A DNA stretch of 64,000 nucleotides. Origin: Patiria miniata. Its lineage: Eukaryota > Echinodermata > Asteroidea > Valvatida > Asterinidae. The translations under genes and the position numbers were made by a program. Below the pieces are notes generated by a model, which was not told the origin of the DNA, ran no database searches, and worked only from the letters and a program-made list of their open reading frames with translations. Location: positions 9,599,774-9,663,773 of the forward strand of contig NW_024037071.1 in NCBI RefSeq assembly GCF_015706575.1. The letters run 5' to 3'. Below, one piece after another: positions 1 through 11,745 of the stretch (position 1 is its first letter; each line of letters starts with the position of its first letter).

Positions 1-996
1 AGCGTACCCGTTGACAGAAATCCGAAGACGCCAAGGCGATAGTTGACGGTGACTACAATGACCTCACCCACAGCGGCCAATGGCAGTCCATTATAGACCC
101 GTTCTATCGCAGAGCCAAACGTGAATCCACCGCCATGGATCCAGACCATAACGGCAGCTCCCCCTTCCTGAAAACACGAGTAAGAATGACTTAAAATACA
201 GTGATACAATGTGGGTTTGTAAAAATAAAGGAATCGAGCCCCCCAAAAATGTGGGTCCATTGTTATAAGCTTCAGAAACAAAGTTAAGGCTTTTGGTGAA
301 TCTTAAGCCATTGAGTCTTACGCCATTGATGAAACAAAAGCCATAGACGAAGTCGAGAATGAAAAAAAAGGAAAACACTTACACGTAATTACGTAATTAC
401 AGCGATCCTCCCAACAACACAGTGAGATTCTTAGCATTTTGTGATATGACACGACCGTTTAAATACGACTGAATTTGTCCGATCACATCACCTCCAACTT
501 GACTGACACCCTTCCTGTTCTGTCAACAGATTATACGGGTATTGAAACGTGACAATTCTCACATGAACTCAGACCTACACGGGCGGATGGAAACCATCCC
601 ACTTCGACTCACCACCGACTTATTTGGCGCAAAGATATTGAGATGAAGACAGTTCTCGTCCGTCTCAAAACCCAACGTGAAGGCGTAGAAGGGATCTTGA
701 AGGCAGGCAGGCCTGAAGAAGGTGGCATCATAGACCTCCTCACCCCACGCTGCCTTCTCCATCGGAGGCTTGAAGCGCAACTGACCGAGAGGCGGCTCGG
801 CAAACGGTATCCCCTTGAAGACATCCACCTTCGTGCCTCCTGCTCCGGTGAACTCATCTTCCTTAAAGGTCTCGGTTGTGCCCTCAATTACACCCTGCTC
901 AACGGTAACCCTGGGCTGGGATCGGACTACTGCTAAGAAGCTGAGAACGATCAGGGATTTCCCCAACATAAACAACAAGAATGTATATCTACTCAT
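1..996 (-). CDS. Secreted type-B carboxylesterase/cholinesterase-like protein, 5' part (two exons, runs off window)
   Basis: Exon 1 is 996-613 (128 codons, phase 0, donor GTGAGT) and exon 2 is 167 to the window edge (acceptor TTTTCAG). Exon 1 starts [11 protein letters not shown], a signal peptide, followed by the family hallmarks [19 protein letters not shown] and [11 protein letters not shown] (first disulfide-loop region). Exon 2 reads [15 protein letters not shown], which holds the oxyanion-hole glycines (HGGGF), then [12 protein letters not shown]. This is the N-terminal part of the alpha/beta-hydrolase fold of carboxylesterases, cholinesterases and neuroligins. The catalytic Ser, Glu and His would lie beyond the left edge, so activity cannot be judged. 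An in-frame ATG lies upstream at 1063-1065, but the inner ATG puts the hydrophobic signal at the N-terminus and is preferred. Likely secreted or membrane-tethered; the exact substrate is unknown. Confidence 0.9.
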
Positions 997-1065
997 TGTG
1001 AAGTTGACGTTCGAACGCTTCGACGAATATGTCCCTGGTTCAGGCACTGACGTGCATTTAGTCAC

Positions 1066-2214
1066 TGGCGATTCTACAACTGACGATGCATACGCATTCT
1101 TTTTTTAAACGGGCGTACCAGGTTCATAGTACACTGTTATTTGGATAACATGAAAGGTATACACCGAGTGCGACATATTTACTTTGTGTGGCCGCTGCAC
1201 GCAATAATGAATACCAGTCTTCATACGTCATTGCGTTCTGCCAATAAGTAACATTTGCCACACAAAACCATGGGTTTAGAGAAAAAAATTGACTCTATGA
1301 AATACAGGCCCTTTGACCGTAACGCGCATGTCTCAGTGCACAGAAGACCGATAACTCTCATTCCGCGAGGCCATGAAGATCAAAAGGACAGGATTTCTAA
1401 AGGAGTTTAATTTTCATACGGCACCGGTAACAAGGTCAGCCATTGTTGCTTTGTTCAAGTCTGATAGGTAAACAAGTTCTCTACCTAGTTGCACTCGCTT
1501 TAACCTTTTACTGATACCAATGATGAGATGGCAAAACTTTATTCAAAAATAAAGAAAACCAAACACACAAAAGCACATACATTTGAATAGACTTAGAGAC
1601 GGCTTGGTATGCTTATGCCACAACATGTCCGCCGCGTTAGTTTTCTTTCAACCAGACTTCTGAAATAGGATAAGTAAACAATCCAAAACATGCAATTTCC
1701 GGGATTTCATGCCGTAATGACTTTTTATTCATAATTATGACTTATATCTTATAATTACGACTTAGTATTAAGTCGAAATTACGACTTAGGATATCTCATA
1801 AATATGACTTAATACTAAGTCATTATTATAACATATAAGTCATAAATACGACTTAATAAGTCATAATTATGAGATATGTCATAATTATATAAGTCATAAC
1901 AATGACTTAATAATAAGTCATAATTATGAGATATAAGTCATAATTATGACCTATTTTTTTTTTTTTAGCTTGTATTATGTCCCTTTAACGCTTCCGTAAA
2001 TATGCATGATAACGAATAAATTCATTGTGCTGTAAACAATGCTCATTTTTTTTCTGGCAAACATTATGGGATAGAGGCATTTGCGTAAGTAGAAATGCAT
2101 AACACTTTCTGCCACTCCCTCACTCTGGTGTGTGGTCTCGCTAGCGTACACTAGGCTAGAGTTCAGTGCTTGTCAGAACGTTTGTCCTTCCGAGTTTCTG
2201 AAATCAAGAGGAGA
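1066..2214. other. Intergenic region between divergently transcribed esterase and stefin genes
   Basis: No coding region is recognised here. The stretch must carry the promoters of the two divergent genes, but no distinct TATA box or operator can be defended. It holds an AT-rich palindromic tract at about 1728-1965, described separately. Confidence 0.6.
1728..1965. repeat. AT-rich self-complementary tract of TAATTATGACTTA-type units
   Basis: Variants of AAGTCATAATTATGACTT recur in both orientations for about 240 bp. Each core is itself close to palindromic, so the tract can form many alternative hairpins. No coding potential. Confidence 0.7.
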
Positions 2215-5200
2215 ATGTTTCGCTGGGTAGCTGCTGCTGTCTTGGTGCTGGGACTTGTTGGGTTCCAGATCACCGACGCCATGAATGAGGTAAGAATGAA
2301 TGGCATTTGAGAGAAAGTTGGTTTGGGCAAGGGCAAAGCCTGGTTTCATACCCTTAAACAGCCATTTTTGGTATCTCTCAAAGAATCCAGTACACTCTAA
2401 AAAAAAAAAAATTAGTCAGATTTGATTAGAAACCAGTTAAATTTGACTAGCTATTCAGGGTCAGCTGGGTGCAACTGAAAATCAGTCAATCTGACTAGAT
2501 TTTTCCAGTCAGTATTTGAAAAATAGTTATGTAAATAACTAAAATTGGAGTAAAATTAAACTACTTTTTCTAGTCATAGAATGAAACTTTGCATGTTTAA
2601 TAAGTAAACTCCTTGTCAATTTTCAATAACTAAGAAAATCAGTCAATATTTTTTTTACTATAGTGAAGTGAATTTGGCATAAGTCAACAATGTGCTAATT
2701 AAACATCGATTTTGATAAACAAAAATAGACTGAGGTGATTAGTGTCTAAAAAAAACCTGCCAGTAGTTTATTGATTCTGACTTTCTGAAATTAAAATTAT
2801 TATTTATGAAAAGAAATTGCCCATAACATTCAAGATGGACTAAAAACAATCGACAGCTGGTCAATTGTCAGTCTCAGCTGGACAGTTTCGGAAAGTTGGT
2901 CAGTGTTATTAGTTGGACATCAATTTGGATAGTTTAGGACATACATGCAGCGACTCTGTCACTCGGTGAGTGGGTGGGTCGGTCCGTTGGTCGGTCAGTC
3001 ATTCAGAAGAAAGAAGGCTGCCCTTCGGCTTCACCTTCATAGGTATCATAAGGATTTTAATTTCCTTTACTAGAGACTTTTAACATATTAAGTAAATAAT
3101 AATTAAATTTGCTACAGCACCCAAATCCATCAAAATTGCTCGTAAGTGCTGTGCACCATACACTGCAAAAACTGTGTTTACCAATTAAACACTTTTCTAA
3201 ACACTTTCTTGCTATCAGTTTGTGAACATTTTAAAACACTAAACAGGTTTATAGTAAGGGAGGATAGTGTTCAGCAACTGAACTTTGAACACATAAAGCT
3301 TAGTTTCTAAACATGTTTACAAAGTGATAGCAAGATTGTGTTTAATGGAAAAACACAGGTTATATAACAAAGTTACAGTTGAATTAAAGTTGGAAAATGG
3401 TATTTTTCACAAGATTTTGCGATTTCTGCTGCCATGTTAATAAAATTTCAACTTTAATGGGCTACAGGGTACTCTACCTGGTGACAGATTGGCATATTGT
3501 AATTTGAGTAGGTTTTTTTTTTACATGTTCAAATAAAACCGAAGTAAAATAAATTCTAAACGCTGTAGGGAAAAAGCAACAATAGGTTTTATTACTATAA
3601 AATGATACCTAAGTGGTATCATTTTTGTTTTAAATGTCGCTCAAACGTGTTGACATAAAAACAAATTAAAAACCAAATAAATAACTTGCGATATGGATAA
3701 TGGATACGAGAAGGCTATCGCTGTATCAGTCAAATTGGCCATATGTCAATTGGGACATTAATCAAACTTCAATGTAAAATTTAGAGTTTGTGTTGTAACA
3801 GTTTCCCTGGAATTCGATGACTATATCCATTACCGACTACTTCCAGGTGGCTGGAAGTTATAAGAGGGCGCCATTTGCACGTACGTTTTAGGCAGGGTGA
3901 CCGTTTTAACCTCTTTTCGGCTAACTTTGACATAATTTCTGTTAAAAAACGAGTTTGACAGAAAATTTGACAGAATGGATTTTTTGGCAGATTTCTGGCA
4001 GAATTCTGCAAAAATGGTTATTTGACAGAAAAACAGCAAATTTGAACAAAAATAGTACTTTTGTTTTAAAAAGCCTCAATCCTTTCAAACAAACCCTTGT
4101 ATAATGGGACAGGTTGGCTGGTCTAGGTGCTGAGGTTCACTGGGAACGGACTTTGTCGTAGCTGGATCCAGGTTTTGCCCGAAATTTACGATAATTTCAT
4201 GACATCTTTATGTGACAATAGATTGTTTATAATGTAATTTGAACCTTAATGAAGGCAACATGTGATTTTAATTGTTTATAGTGTATTTCGAGTAATTCTG
4301 GGGAATTCGGCAGATTTTTGATAAATCTGACAGATTTTTGATGTGCGTTTTAGCAGAATTTGGCTCTGACCTTACGGTCACCCTGGTTTTAGGCAGGCAG
4401 ATCAGTTTACAAGAGACTATCTTAAAACCTTCTTTTTCCCTTGTCCATGAATTATCAGCAAGAGGAGTTGGAATTCTTGATTGATCGTGTCCTGAAGGAA
4501 TTAACCGAAGACAAGAAATCTGAAGGTACAAACACAGATATCCAATCAAGAAAGAAGCGGACTCTTCATGCATGACAAAAATTGTCATAATTTGTTGAAA
4601 TGAGATTTGGATTTTAATGCAGCTATTTCTTTTAAACTCAGTATGTTCTCAACATAATTTTTACCTACGGTTGTTTTAATACTTGTGATGGGGCAAACTT
4701 GGGGATGTTAGTGGTCAACAGACCGTTCTTGTTTGCAAGATTGAAAGCTTGTTACTATATAAGTATAACTAGAAGTGATTGTAACTGAACAAACACAGAG
4801 CTGTTTCCAAAATGTTTGTAGTTGTCTATTGGACAGTGCCAAATGATTTAATGATTTTTCCAAAAAATTGTAACTATTAAAATTTGATATTAGAATCTTT
4901 AATAATCGCACTTCCGGTAAAACAGGAAGTATGGGTCACATGGTCTTGACATTCCATGAGGTGAATTTTCAGATCAATATGAGAAAATGTGCAAAGAAAT
5001 AGAATCATAACTAATCGTATTGTTGAGATATGGTGGCCACAAAATTGCCTTATAAAAAATCATGACGTCACAACAAGAGAACAATAAACTGGACAGTGAT
5101 AATAATGCAATACAGGGTAACCCCCCCAAAATACAACCCCAAAACATTTGCCTTTAAAAAAAGGGGATACGTGGATTGTCATGTTTTTGGTATCAGATTA

Positions 5201-7611
5201 AAGCTGAGAGCTTTTTCAAATACTGAAAAAAAATCATGAAAATAGCACTTTGGTGATGGAATGATAAAATTGCCGATGGAATGATAAAATCGTGGAATGA
5301 AGTGATGAAATCGCCGAATGGCATGATGGAATTGATGAAGAAAATGAAAGGGGACTATAGAATGTGGGCTTGGCGTTCCATACAAATGCAAGACCTTGTA
5401 CATGTCTCGTGATTGTCGCAGTGTGTAGTTTGTATCTGCTGATTTTGTGAACTTGTTTTATGTTTTCCTGGTTTGAAACTATCATTATTCCTAAGTCGAC
5501 ATTGCGGCGACCAAGCGGATCTCCGGTGGACTGAGTGGACCGCTGAAAGCGAACGATGAAATTCAGGGATATGTTGATCAGGTACTGTAAACCCCGCCCA
5601 CTGTGTCCGGCCCGCCAATCATAGAAAAATAAAAAAGAATTCCACGCTCTGGCAAGGGGGGGGGGGGGGGGGTTCACAAATTATGTTGTAATTGTAGAGC
5701 CAGAAAAATGAATTGAGAGAAATCAGTGGCTTTATTCAGGCTTGTTTTTTTTTTTTGGGGGGGGGGGGGGTAGACCAGGGGCGGATCCAGAACCCAATTT
5801 TTTGAGGGGCGGGGCAAAAAGAAAGAAAGAAATTAGTCCCCAAAAAGATGGTCAAAAAATCACGGTATGGTGTTCGGGGCCCGCTTAAGGCATCGAAAAA
5901 ATGTTGGATTCTAGATGCTCTGTGGTGCGATCTGAGGCAATTTTTGACCACTTCAACCAAATTTTTTTTGAGGAAAAGATGGTGGTGCACGCAGTGTCTG
6001 CCTTTATTGCGACGTCACTTAAAAAAAAAAATTGGGTTCCCAAATTATTGGCCCCCCTGGATCCGCCCGCCCTTATGCATGTATCAGCCATCTTTAGAGG
6101 GCACTGTCTATATGTTTTGCTGGGCTATGCATGACTGAACCTGTTGTGCCTTCATTGTTACTTAATTACAATAACACAAGATGCCATCTAAGATGGCCGC
6201 TACGCATAAGGCCGACTAATCTGTAACATTGTTTCATGAATCTGGTAATGTTATCACATTTTGACACGCTACAGATGCATGCATTTCAATGTAATGATGA
6301 GAAACAATTCCAGCATACCAGATGTTTCACTCAATATTGCTCAAATGAATTGTTTCCGTTTATTCCAACTTCTTGTTATTCAACTACATGTGTCAGGTGA
6401 AATACATGGCAGAAGCGGCCGTGGGAAGAAGTTTCGAGAAGTTTGAAGCCAAGCTGTACAGATATCAGATTGTCGCTGGTATCAACTATTTTGTTAAGGT
6501 ATTGATGAAATAAATCTTTTCTATCCAAAATTGGTCCATTGAGTAAATGATTTTTTTTGTACCAGGTTCCGGTAACTCATAGATCATAGATGCAATATTT
6601 CCAAATACAGTGTACATTCTATCATAAACAAAACTTAATGCTTCATTATCATGTAACACAATCATAACAGTTGAGGCAGGAGAGTTTGCTTATAAATGAC
6701 ATCACTATGAAGGGTTACGTCTCGATAGTCAGAAGTACCATTAGTCCGAAGTGCCATTGGTCCGAAGTGCCATTGGTCCGAAGTGCCATTGGTCCGAAGT
6801 GCCATTGGTCCGAAGTGCCATTGGTCCGAAGTGCCATTGGTCCGAAGTGCCATTGGTCCGAAGTGCCATTGGTCCGAAGTGCCATTGGTCCGAAGTCCCA
6901 TTGGTCCGAAGTCCCATTGGTCCGAAGTCCCATTGGTCCGAAACATAATACTGTGTAGTTCCACTTGTGACTTGTGACCCCAACCCTAACCCTATGGGGC
7001 ATCGGACCAATGGGACTTCGGACCAATGGGGCTTCGGACCAATGGGACTTCGGACCAATGGGACTTCGGACCAATGGTACGTCGGACCAATGGGACGTCG
7101 GACCACTGGGACGTTCATACCAATGGAACGTATAGAGCAATGGGCCGTCGGACCAATGGGACGTCGGACCAATGGGACGTCGGACCAATGGGACTTCGGA
7201 CTATAGAGACGTCCCCACTATTATTATTAAGTCATGGAAATTGACAATTTGCATATAGTAGATTGCTTATCAAAAAAGGGCCAAGGTATATAGTGAATTA
7301 ATATTTAAATAGCAATCACGATTGGAAATGATGGCACATGTCATGTCATGTCATGGATAATAGTAAACTGTAAGTATATTATTATTGCTTTGAATTGTCA
7401 GGCTCTCTATCAACAGTCTGAATTACATGAAAATTATGTGATTTTAGCCACCAGTCTGCTCACAACTTTCCTTTCTTCATGATTTCAGGTTGATACTGGT
7501 GATGGCAAGTTTGTTCATGTACGTCTGTATAAGTCACTCCAAGGAGAAGTCGAATTGAACAGCATCCAAGATGGAAAGACTGAAACTGACAAACTGGAAT
7601 ACTTCAAATAA
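2215..7611 (+). CDS. Secreted stefin-type cystatin (cysteine protease inhibitor), complete, 4 exons, 121 aa
   Basis: Coding exons are 2215-2289, 5516-5581, 6397-6498 and 7489-7611, all phase 0 (25, 22, 34 and 40 codons plus stop). The split positions match those of vertebrate cystatin A/B genes. The mature part shows the stefin signature: N-terminal GG (SGGLSGP, residues 28-34), the first hairpin QIVAG (71-75, the QxVxG papain-binding loop), VDTGDGKFVHVRLYKSL, and the C-terminal LEYF. It should inhibit papain-family cathepsins. Unlike classical cytosolic stefins it begins MFRWVAAAVLVLGLVGF, a good signal peptide with cleavage probably near residue 22, and it has no disulfide-bonded cystatin-2 loops. 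The exon 2 acceptor is taken at CCAAG/CGG because only that keeps the frame; a better pyrimidine tract precedes an AG at 5505, but using it would shift the frame. cDNA would settle that junction. Confidence 0.9.
3162..3365. repeat. Foldback (inverted-repeat) element in stefin intron 1
   Basis: The left arm carries AACTGTGTTTACCAATTAAAC and TCTTGCTATCAGTTTGTGAAC. The right arm carries near-perfect reverse complements of both, so the ~200-bp segment can fold into one stem. No ORF. Confidence 0.65.
3893..4385. mobile_element. hAT-like MITE with perfect 8-bp target duplication
   Basis: Terminal inverted repeats are CAGGGTGACCGT at the left and ACGGTCACCCTG at the right. They are flanked by a perfect direct 8-bp duplication GTTTTAGG (3885-3892 and 4386-4393). 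CAGGG ends and 8-bp duplications are typical of hAT transposons. At 493 bp with no transposase ORF, it is non-autonomous. It lies in stefin intron 1. Confidence 0.85.
5776..6075. mobile_element. MITE of the CAAGGGCGGATCCAG family, copy 1
   Basis: Left end CAGGGGCGGATCCAG and right end CTGGATCCGCCC; the interior is closely related to the copies at 19677 and 29520. No clean target duplication is visible. It lies in stefin intron 2, just after exon 2. The right boundary is approximate. Confidence 0.75.
6712..7216. mobile_element. Long-hairpin element built of 16-bp tandem units (copy 1)
   Basis: The left arm is about 14 direct copies of CATTGGTCCGAAGTGC; the right arm is the reverse complement as tandem ACTTCGGACCAATGGG units. 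The whole 505-bp segment can form one very long stem. Ends are inverted repeats: ACGTCTCGATAGTC at the left, GACTATAGAGACGT at the right. The flanks ACTATGAA (6704-6711) and ACTATTAT (7217-7224) look like a decayed 8-bp target duplication (6 of 8). The loop holds AACCCTAACCCTA. It lies in stefin intron 3. ORFs through it are artefacts of the repeat. Confidence 0.85.
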
Positions 7612-9634
7612 GAACAGATTAGTTTTCTGTTTTGAACCCAAGGTTGACTGGAAAAGATTTAACCTGTGAATTTAACATTATATTTTAAGTCGGTGGATGA
7701 TATGTATAATGCACTACGCAGCAGTAGAGTTTTTATAGCAGTAGTAGTGAATCCTCTTTTAAAGGGAAAATACAACATTTGCAAACATCCAAAAATAAAA
7801 CTACCAAATTCTTTTGAAATACCTAGCTGGAATATTAGTGAATGACAGTCTAAAGCATCTTGTAAAATCATGGCACCTGGTATGTTGTCGTTTTCAAGAA
7901 AAGTGGTATTTTTCGTATCAATTTCCAACGCTGGTCGGTCGTACAGCTTAATATATATTAGGCTGATTTGTCCGGTGCCCGTTTTACTATACTGTACGTG
8001 CCACACGGCCGTGCCTGCACACGTACACGTACGTACTAGCACGTTTGTTTATGGTGAATATCGAGGATTTTTCTATTGTTCCTCTTATGTTTTCCTTTAG
8101 TTATACTTTTTTGCAACAGCTCTCATTGGTTTTGTACACATTTTCTAACCGAGGAGTCCTCGCTTTGGTTCCTGTCCTCAATTTATCGATGATGTTGCAC
8201 GTGTGTGTCCTCAATTTACACCATTAACGAAAATAACTTTGTTTCGGCTGATTTCCGAAACTGCTATCCGCCTGTCCGCAACTCTCGAAAAAGAGGCGTG
8301 TCCAGCGGGGGTTAAGGGGGCATTTGCACATGTGCGATAGCCTAGTAGTGTGCATGATCGTCGGATTTGAACAGCGCCCCCACTGGAAGATTGTACCACC
8401 CCCACCCCCCGCCCCCACTATTTAATGTTATGGAGGCTAAGTGTCCGGAGAAAACAAATGTCTGTATTTCAGCACTGATTTGCTGACGGGCCTGACCCCC
8501 CCCCCCCTCCTGCCAAAATTCCTGGATCCGCCCCTGTGAATTTTTTTTTTGCAATCCGTGTCACCAATGTTACGTTACGTTACTAAGGGAAGGACGACCT
8601 GGAAACTGTTATAAACACCTGGAAAATGTACTCATATTATTATTTGAGAACAAGTCAAAAGTACTAATTCTGTGTACCATGTATATTGTACAGTAAATAT
8701 GTATGCAAAATATTATACAAAAGTAAACCAAAGTGCCATGTATCTAGATTAGAGGTAAAAACATTAACCTCAAATGCATAAGAATTAACCTGATCAAGTT
8801 GCCTTAGTGGCTATTTTTAGAAAACACAAAAAACATAATTTACACAAAACAAACATTATTCGGGGTCTCGTTATTGGTTCTGTTGCTAACACATGTTCAA
8901 AAAGTGTGCCCGTGGGCACATTTAAAAAAAACTTTCATTTGTTTTCTGCTAATCGATACCATTTCAGATTTAATAATTTCACAGGACATTTGGTACCAAC
9001 CCTATCATCACTTTGAATAAAGTTCTTCTCTTTTCGTTTCTACTCGCGAGAACAATGAAGAGTTTACCTCGCTTTAAATTTACTATGGCTGACACGTAAA
9101 TAAAGTCTATTGGAAAAAGCAAAAGGACACAGGTGTATCGACCCTATAGCTTAAAATAGTCTTAAGCGATACATAATGGCAATGATACCTGTCTTCGGCA
9201 AGCAGTATTTCTGTATTCAGTAAATCCCATGACAACCCCTAAATAATGTCAGAACTTTGAATTTGCAATTTTTACAATGCAAGCGGTGACAGGTTCGGTT
9301 CTGGATCCTTGGATGGTACAAATAATTATCCTCGACGTAATTGCCGACCGCATTTTCCCAAAATGGCGACGTGATTTTTCCCCTCTAATTTCTATCTGTC
9401 CAACAGCCCCAACCTCTATGAGTTTTTTTTCTTCTAATTTGCCTTATAGTTATAATTTGGTCATGAAGCTTTTGGATCTCAAAATTGTCGAGTGCTCATG
9501 CAGTTGATATGCAACTAGTATTTGTCTGTAGCTCAGGAAAGAAAGCTTTACCGGCGTGCTCCGCCATTTTCTTTCGCATCTTTAAATCTGTGTATATAAA
9601 AAAGTCATATAGAACTGGTGCATTAAACACCCTA

Positions 9635-10202
9635 AAGCCCGCCGCACACGCGAGAACTATTTGCTGAGGAAAAAGGTCATTCGTGGTCGTTTGCTCAGTA
9701 CGTAGCTCACCGTGTGTGATCAATTGTTTGCTACGTTTCTTGCCTCGTGAGGCCGTGAGGCAAATATCTATCCCTGTTTGATTTTTTTGGCCTCGCGAGG
9801 CAAACAACTCACCGTATGCGGGCAATCTGAGCTACGTGCTGAGCCCCCCCCCAAAAAAAAATAACTAGCCAATGAAACCACATACTCATGTTCACGTGAT
9901 TTAAAGATGGCGGCCATCTTGAAAAAAAAAACGGTCTGTCGTTTTGAAAAATGGGACGGGCGGCCATTTTTGAAGGAAAAAAAGGCCTCCTCCCCCTTTT
10001 TTATTTTTCAAAAAGACATGACGCTAAACATTTTTTTTTTATTTGGCCTAAAATATTGTCGCTGACAACGTCGCTGACACTTTCGTTTGGGGCCTCCATT
10101 TTTGAAATTGACCGCACACGGTTTAATAGGTACTGGTACGTGCTGAGCAAACGGCCTCGATACATAGTTGGTCAGCAGATAGCTCTCGCGTGCGGCGGGC
10201 TT
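9635..10202. mobile_element. MITE with ~20-bp terminal inverted repeats
   Basis: Left end AAGCCCGCCGCACACGCGAG, right end CTCGCGTGCGGCGGGCTT. It is about 570 bp with no transposase. No clear target duplication was found. Confidence 0.75.
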
Positions 10203-11217
10203 AAACATGCACTGGCTGTCTTGCTAATAAACGATGCTTCGTTATAAACGGCAGGATACGGGACAGAAAATGTAGCGTTTATATACATGCAATTAAGAAA
10301 GGAAAAGATTCTTTAACAAAAACTCCATATTTGCCCGAATAACAATCAAACTTATTAGCATTAACTATAATATGCAATTGAACAAAAAATCAGTCGAAAT
10401 CACTATATCTCGTCCAACTTTTTGACTGGAAAATCTACAGTGAACGGAAATCTAGTTTTGAAAGCTAAAAAACGACCGATGTCTTTTTATCATTTAGCCA
10501 ATCAATCTCCAGTCTGTTCATAGGAAACAACCATCTAGCATAAGAATATAAACACGCGTAAATCTACAAAATGTACAAAAATTATAAACCTCCACGAAAT
10601 TGGTAAAGTTCATTCCCATCGATGAAGTAAATTCATCTGTCATCAATTTTTTTTTTACAGATCTCTTTAACAATAATAGCTTTCCACTCTCAAAGCTTCC
10701 TGCACATATGGTTGCAGACCAGTAAATAAACTGCCATAGACCCCAGTGATAAATACGCCCACCTCCGAAATCCAGGAAAAATAGGGCCCACTCACAGCTC
10801 TCCGTGGCGTTTGAGGCACACATCAAATTAAAGCATATTTTATTGTCTTTGATTTTCCGTTTAATTTTTAGGGGGTTTACCGATGGCTTTTGGTAGAAAA
10901 TTCCATCCAAAGATGATCACCCCTAAAAGTAGGCCTGAAGTGCATCGCCATTTTGAAAAATGATGCCTGCGCTCCTGATCATTACAGCAATAACAGAGCA
11001 ATTTCTGGGCCCATTTCACCTAAATTTCACAGAAACACGAGCTCGCAGTCCTATTCACAGCTTTCACGCTTTTTTGTTTTAAAACAAACCCTCAAGTTCA
11101 TGGCCCACAAAACGCTCTAATAGCCAACAAATTCTGAGGGCATACAAATCGTAATGTGGCCGGCGTAGGCAATTCCGGGCCTATTTAATGGCCTGCAACC
11201 ATATTGATGAAATGTGC

Positions 11218-11515
11218 CATGGGCCTTATTCACGAGTCGGCCATATTGATTTAAAAGTCAGGTAAAATCTTAAACTTGCATAGAGAAATGAAAGCAATTA
11301 ATGTATAATAAATTCCAGTCCGCTTCAATGAATAATTTAAAATTTGTAATTAAACATTCCCTAATGTTTAAAACCATATTAAAGAAAAATGACAGTAAAA
11401 TAAGGCTGCATTGCGCCTGCATAAATAGTCTGGCGCCATCCCATTCAACAGTGAACAATAATGAAATACATTCAGGGAACTCGTCAAAAATGGCAAACTC
11501 GTGAATAAGGCCCAT
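11218..11515. mobile_element. MITE with GGGCCTTATTCACGAGT ends, copy 1
   Basis: Inverted ends GGGCCTTATTCACGAGTCGG and AACTCGTGAATAAGGCCC. The interior matches the copy at 34821-35131, so this is a dispersed family. Confidence 0.75.
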
Positions 11516-11745
11516 AAAAGACAAACCTCTCTTGCTACAATAAGGCTATAAATCGCAATGAACAAAATGTCTGTACCTTTCCATTCCTCGTACTTTCATC
11601 TACTCATAATCGTTCTCCCAATTGCTTACGATCCGTACAAGTCTACAGTCAAAACACTATTTCGGTTTTCGTATCGACAATTGGGCCTCAATCCTAACAT
11701 GGGCAGGTTTTCCCCTCATCAGGAGGGCGCTGTTTAATATTCCGA

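Larger units (their letters stand above)
7612..11745. other. Intergenic region between stefin and GPCR genes (convergent 3' ends)
   Basis: No gene is supported. A poly(A) signal AATAAA for the stefin transcript may be at 7794-7799. A truncated relative of the element at 37509 starts with TTAA at 7759-7762 and continues to about 7940. A GC-biased patch at 8366-8537 ends in CCTGGATCCGCCCCTG, a CAAGGGCGGATCC-type transposon end. Two further MITEs (9635 and 11218) are listed separately. An open frame on the minus strand at 10518-10910 shows no recognisable domain. Confidence 0.6.

Noticed and set aside
6662..7244. Several overlapping ORFs of 60-157 codons in both strands with repeated RTNGTSDQW or HWSEVPLVR motifs
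   Set aside because: They are translations of the 16-bp units; open frames on both strands result from repeat composition, with no start context or domain.
10518..10910. 130-codon minus-strand ORF as a gene
   Set aside because: No recognisable domain, AT-rich composition, no splice partner; could be GPCR 3' UTR.
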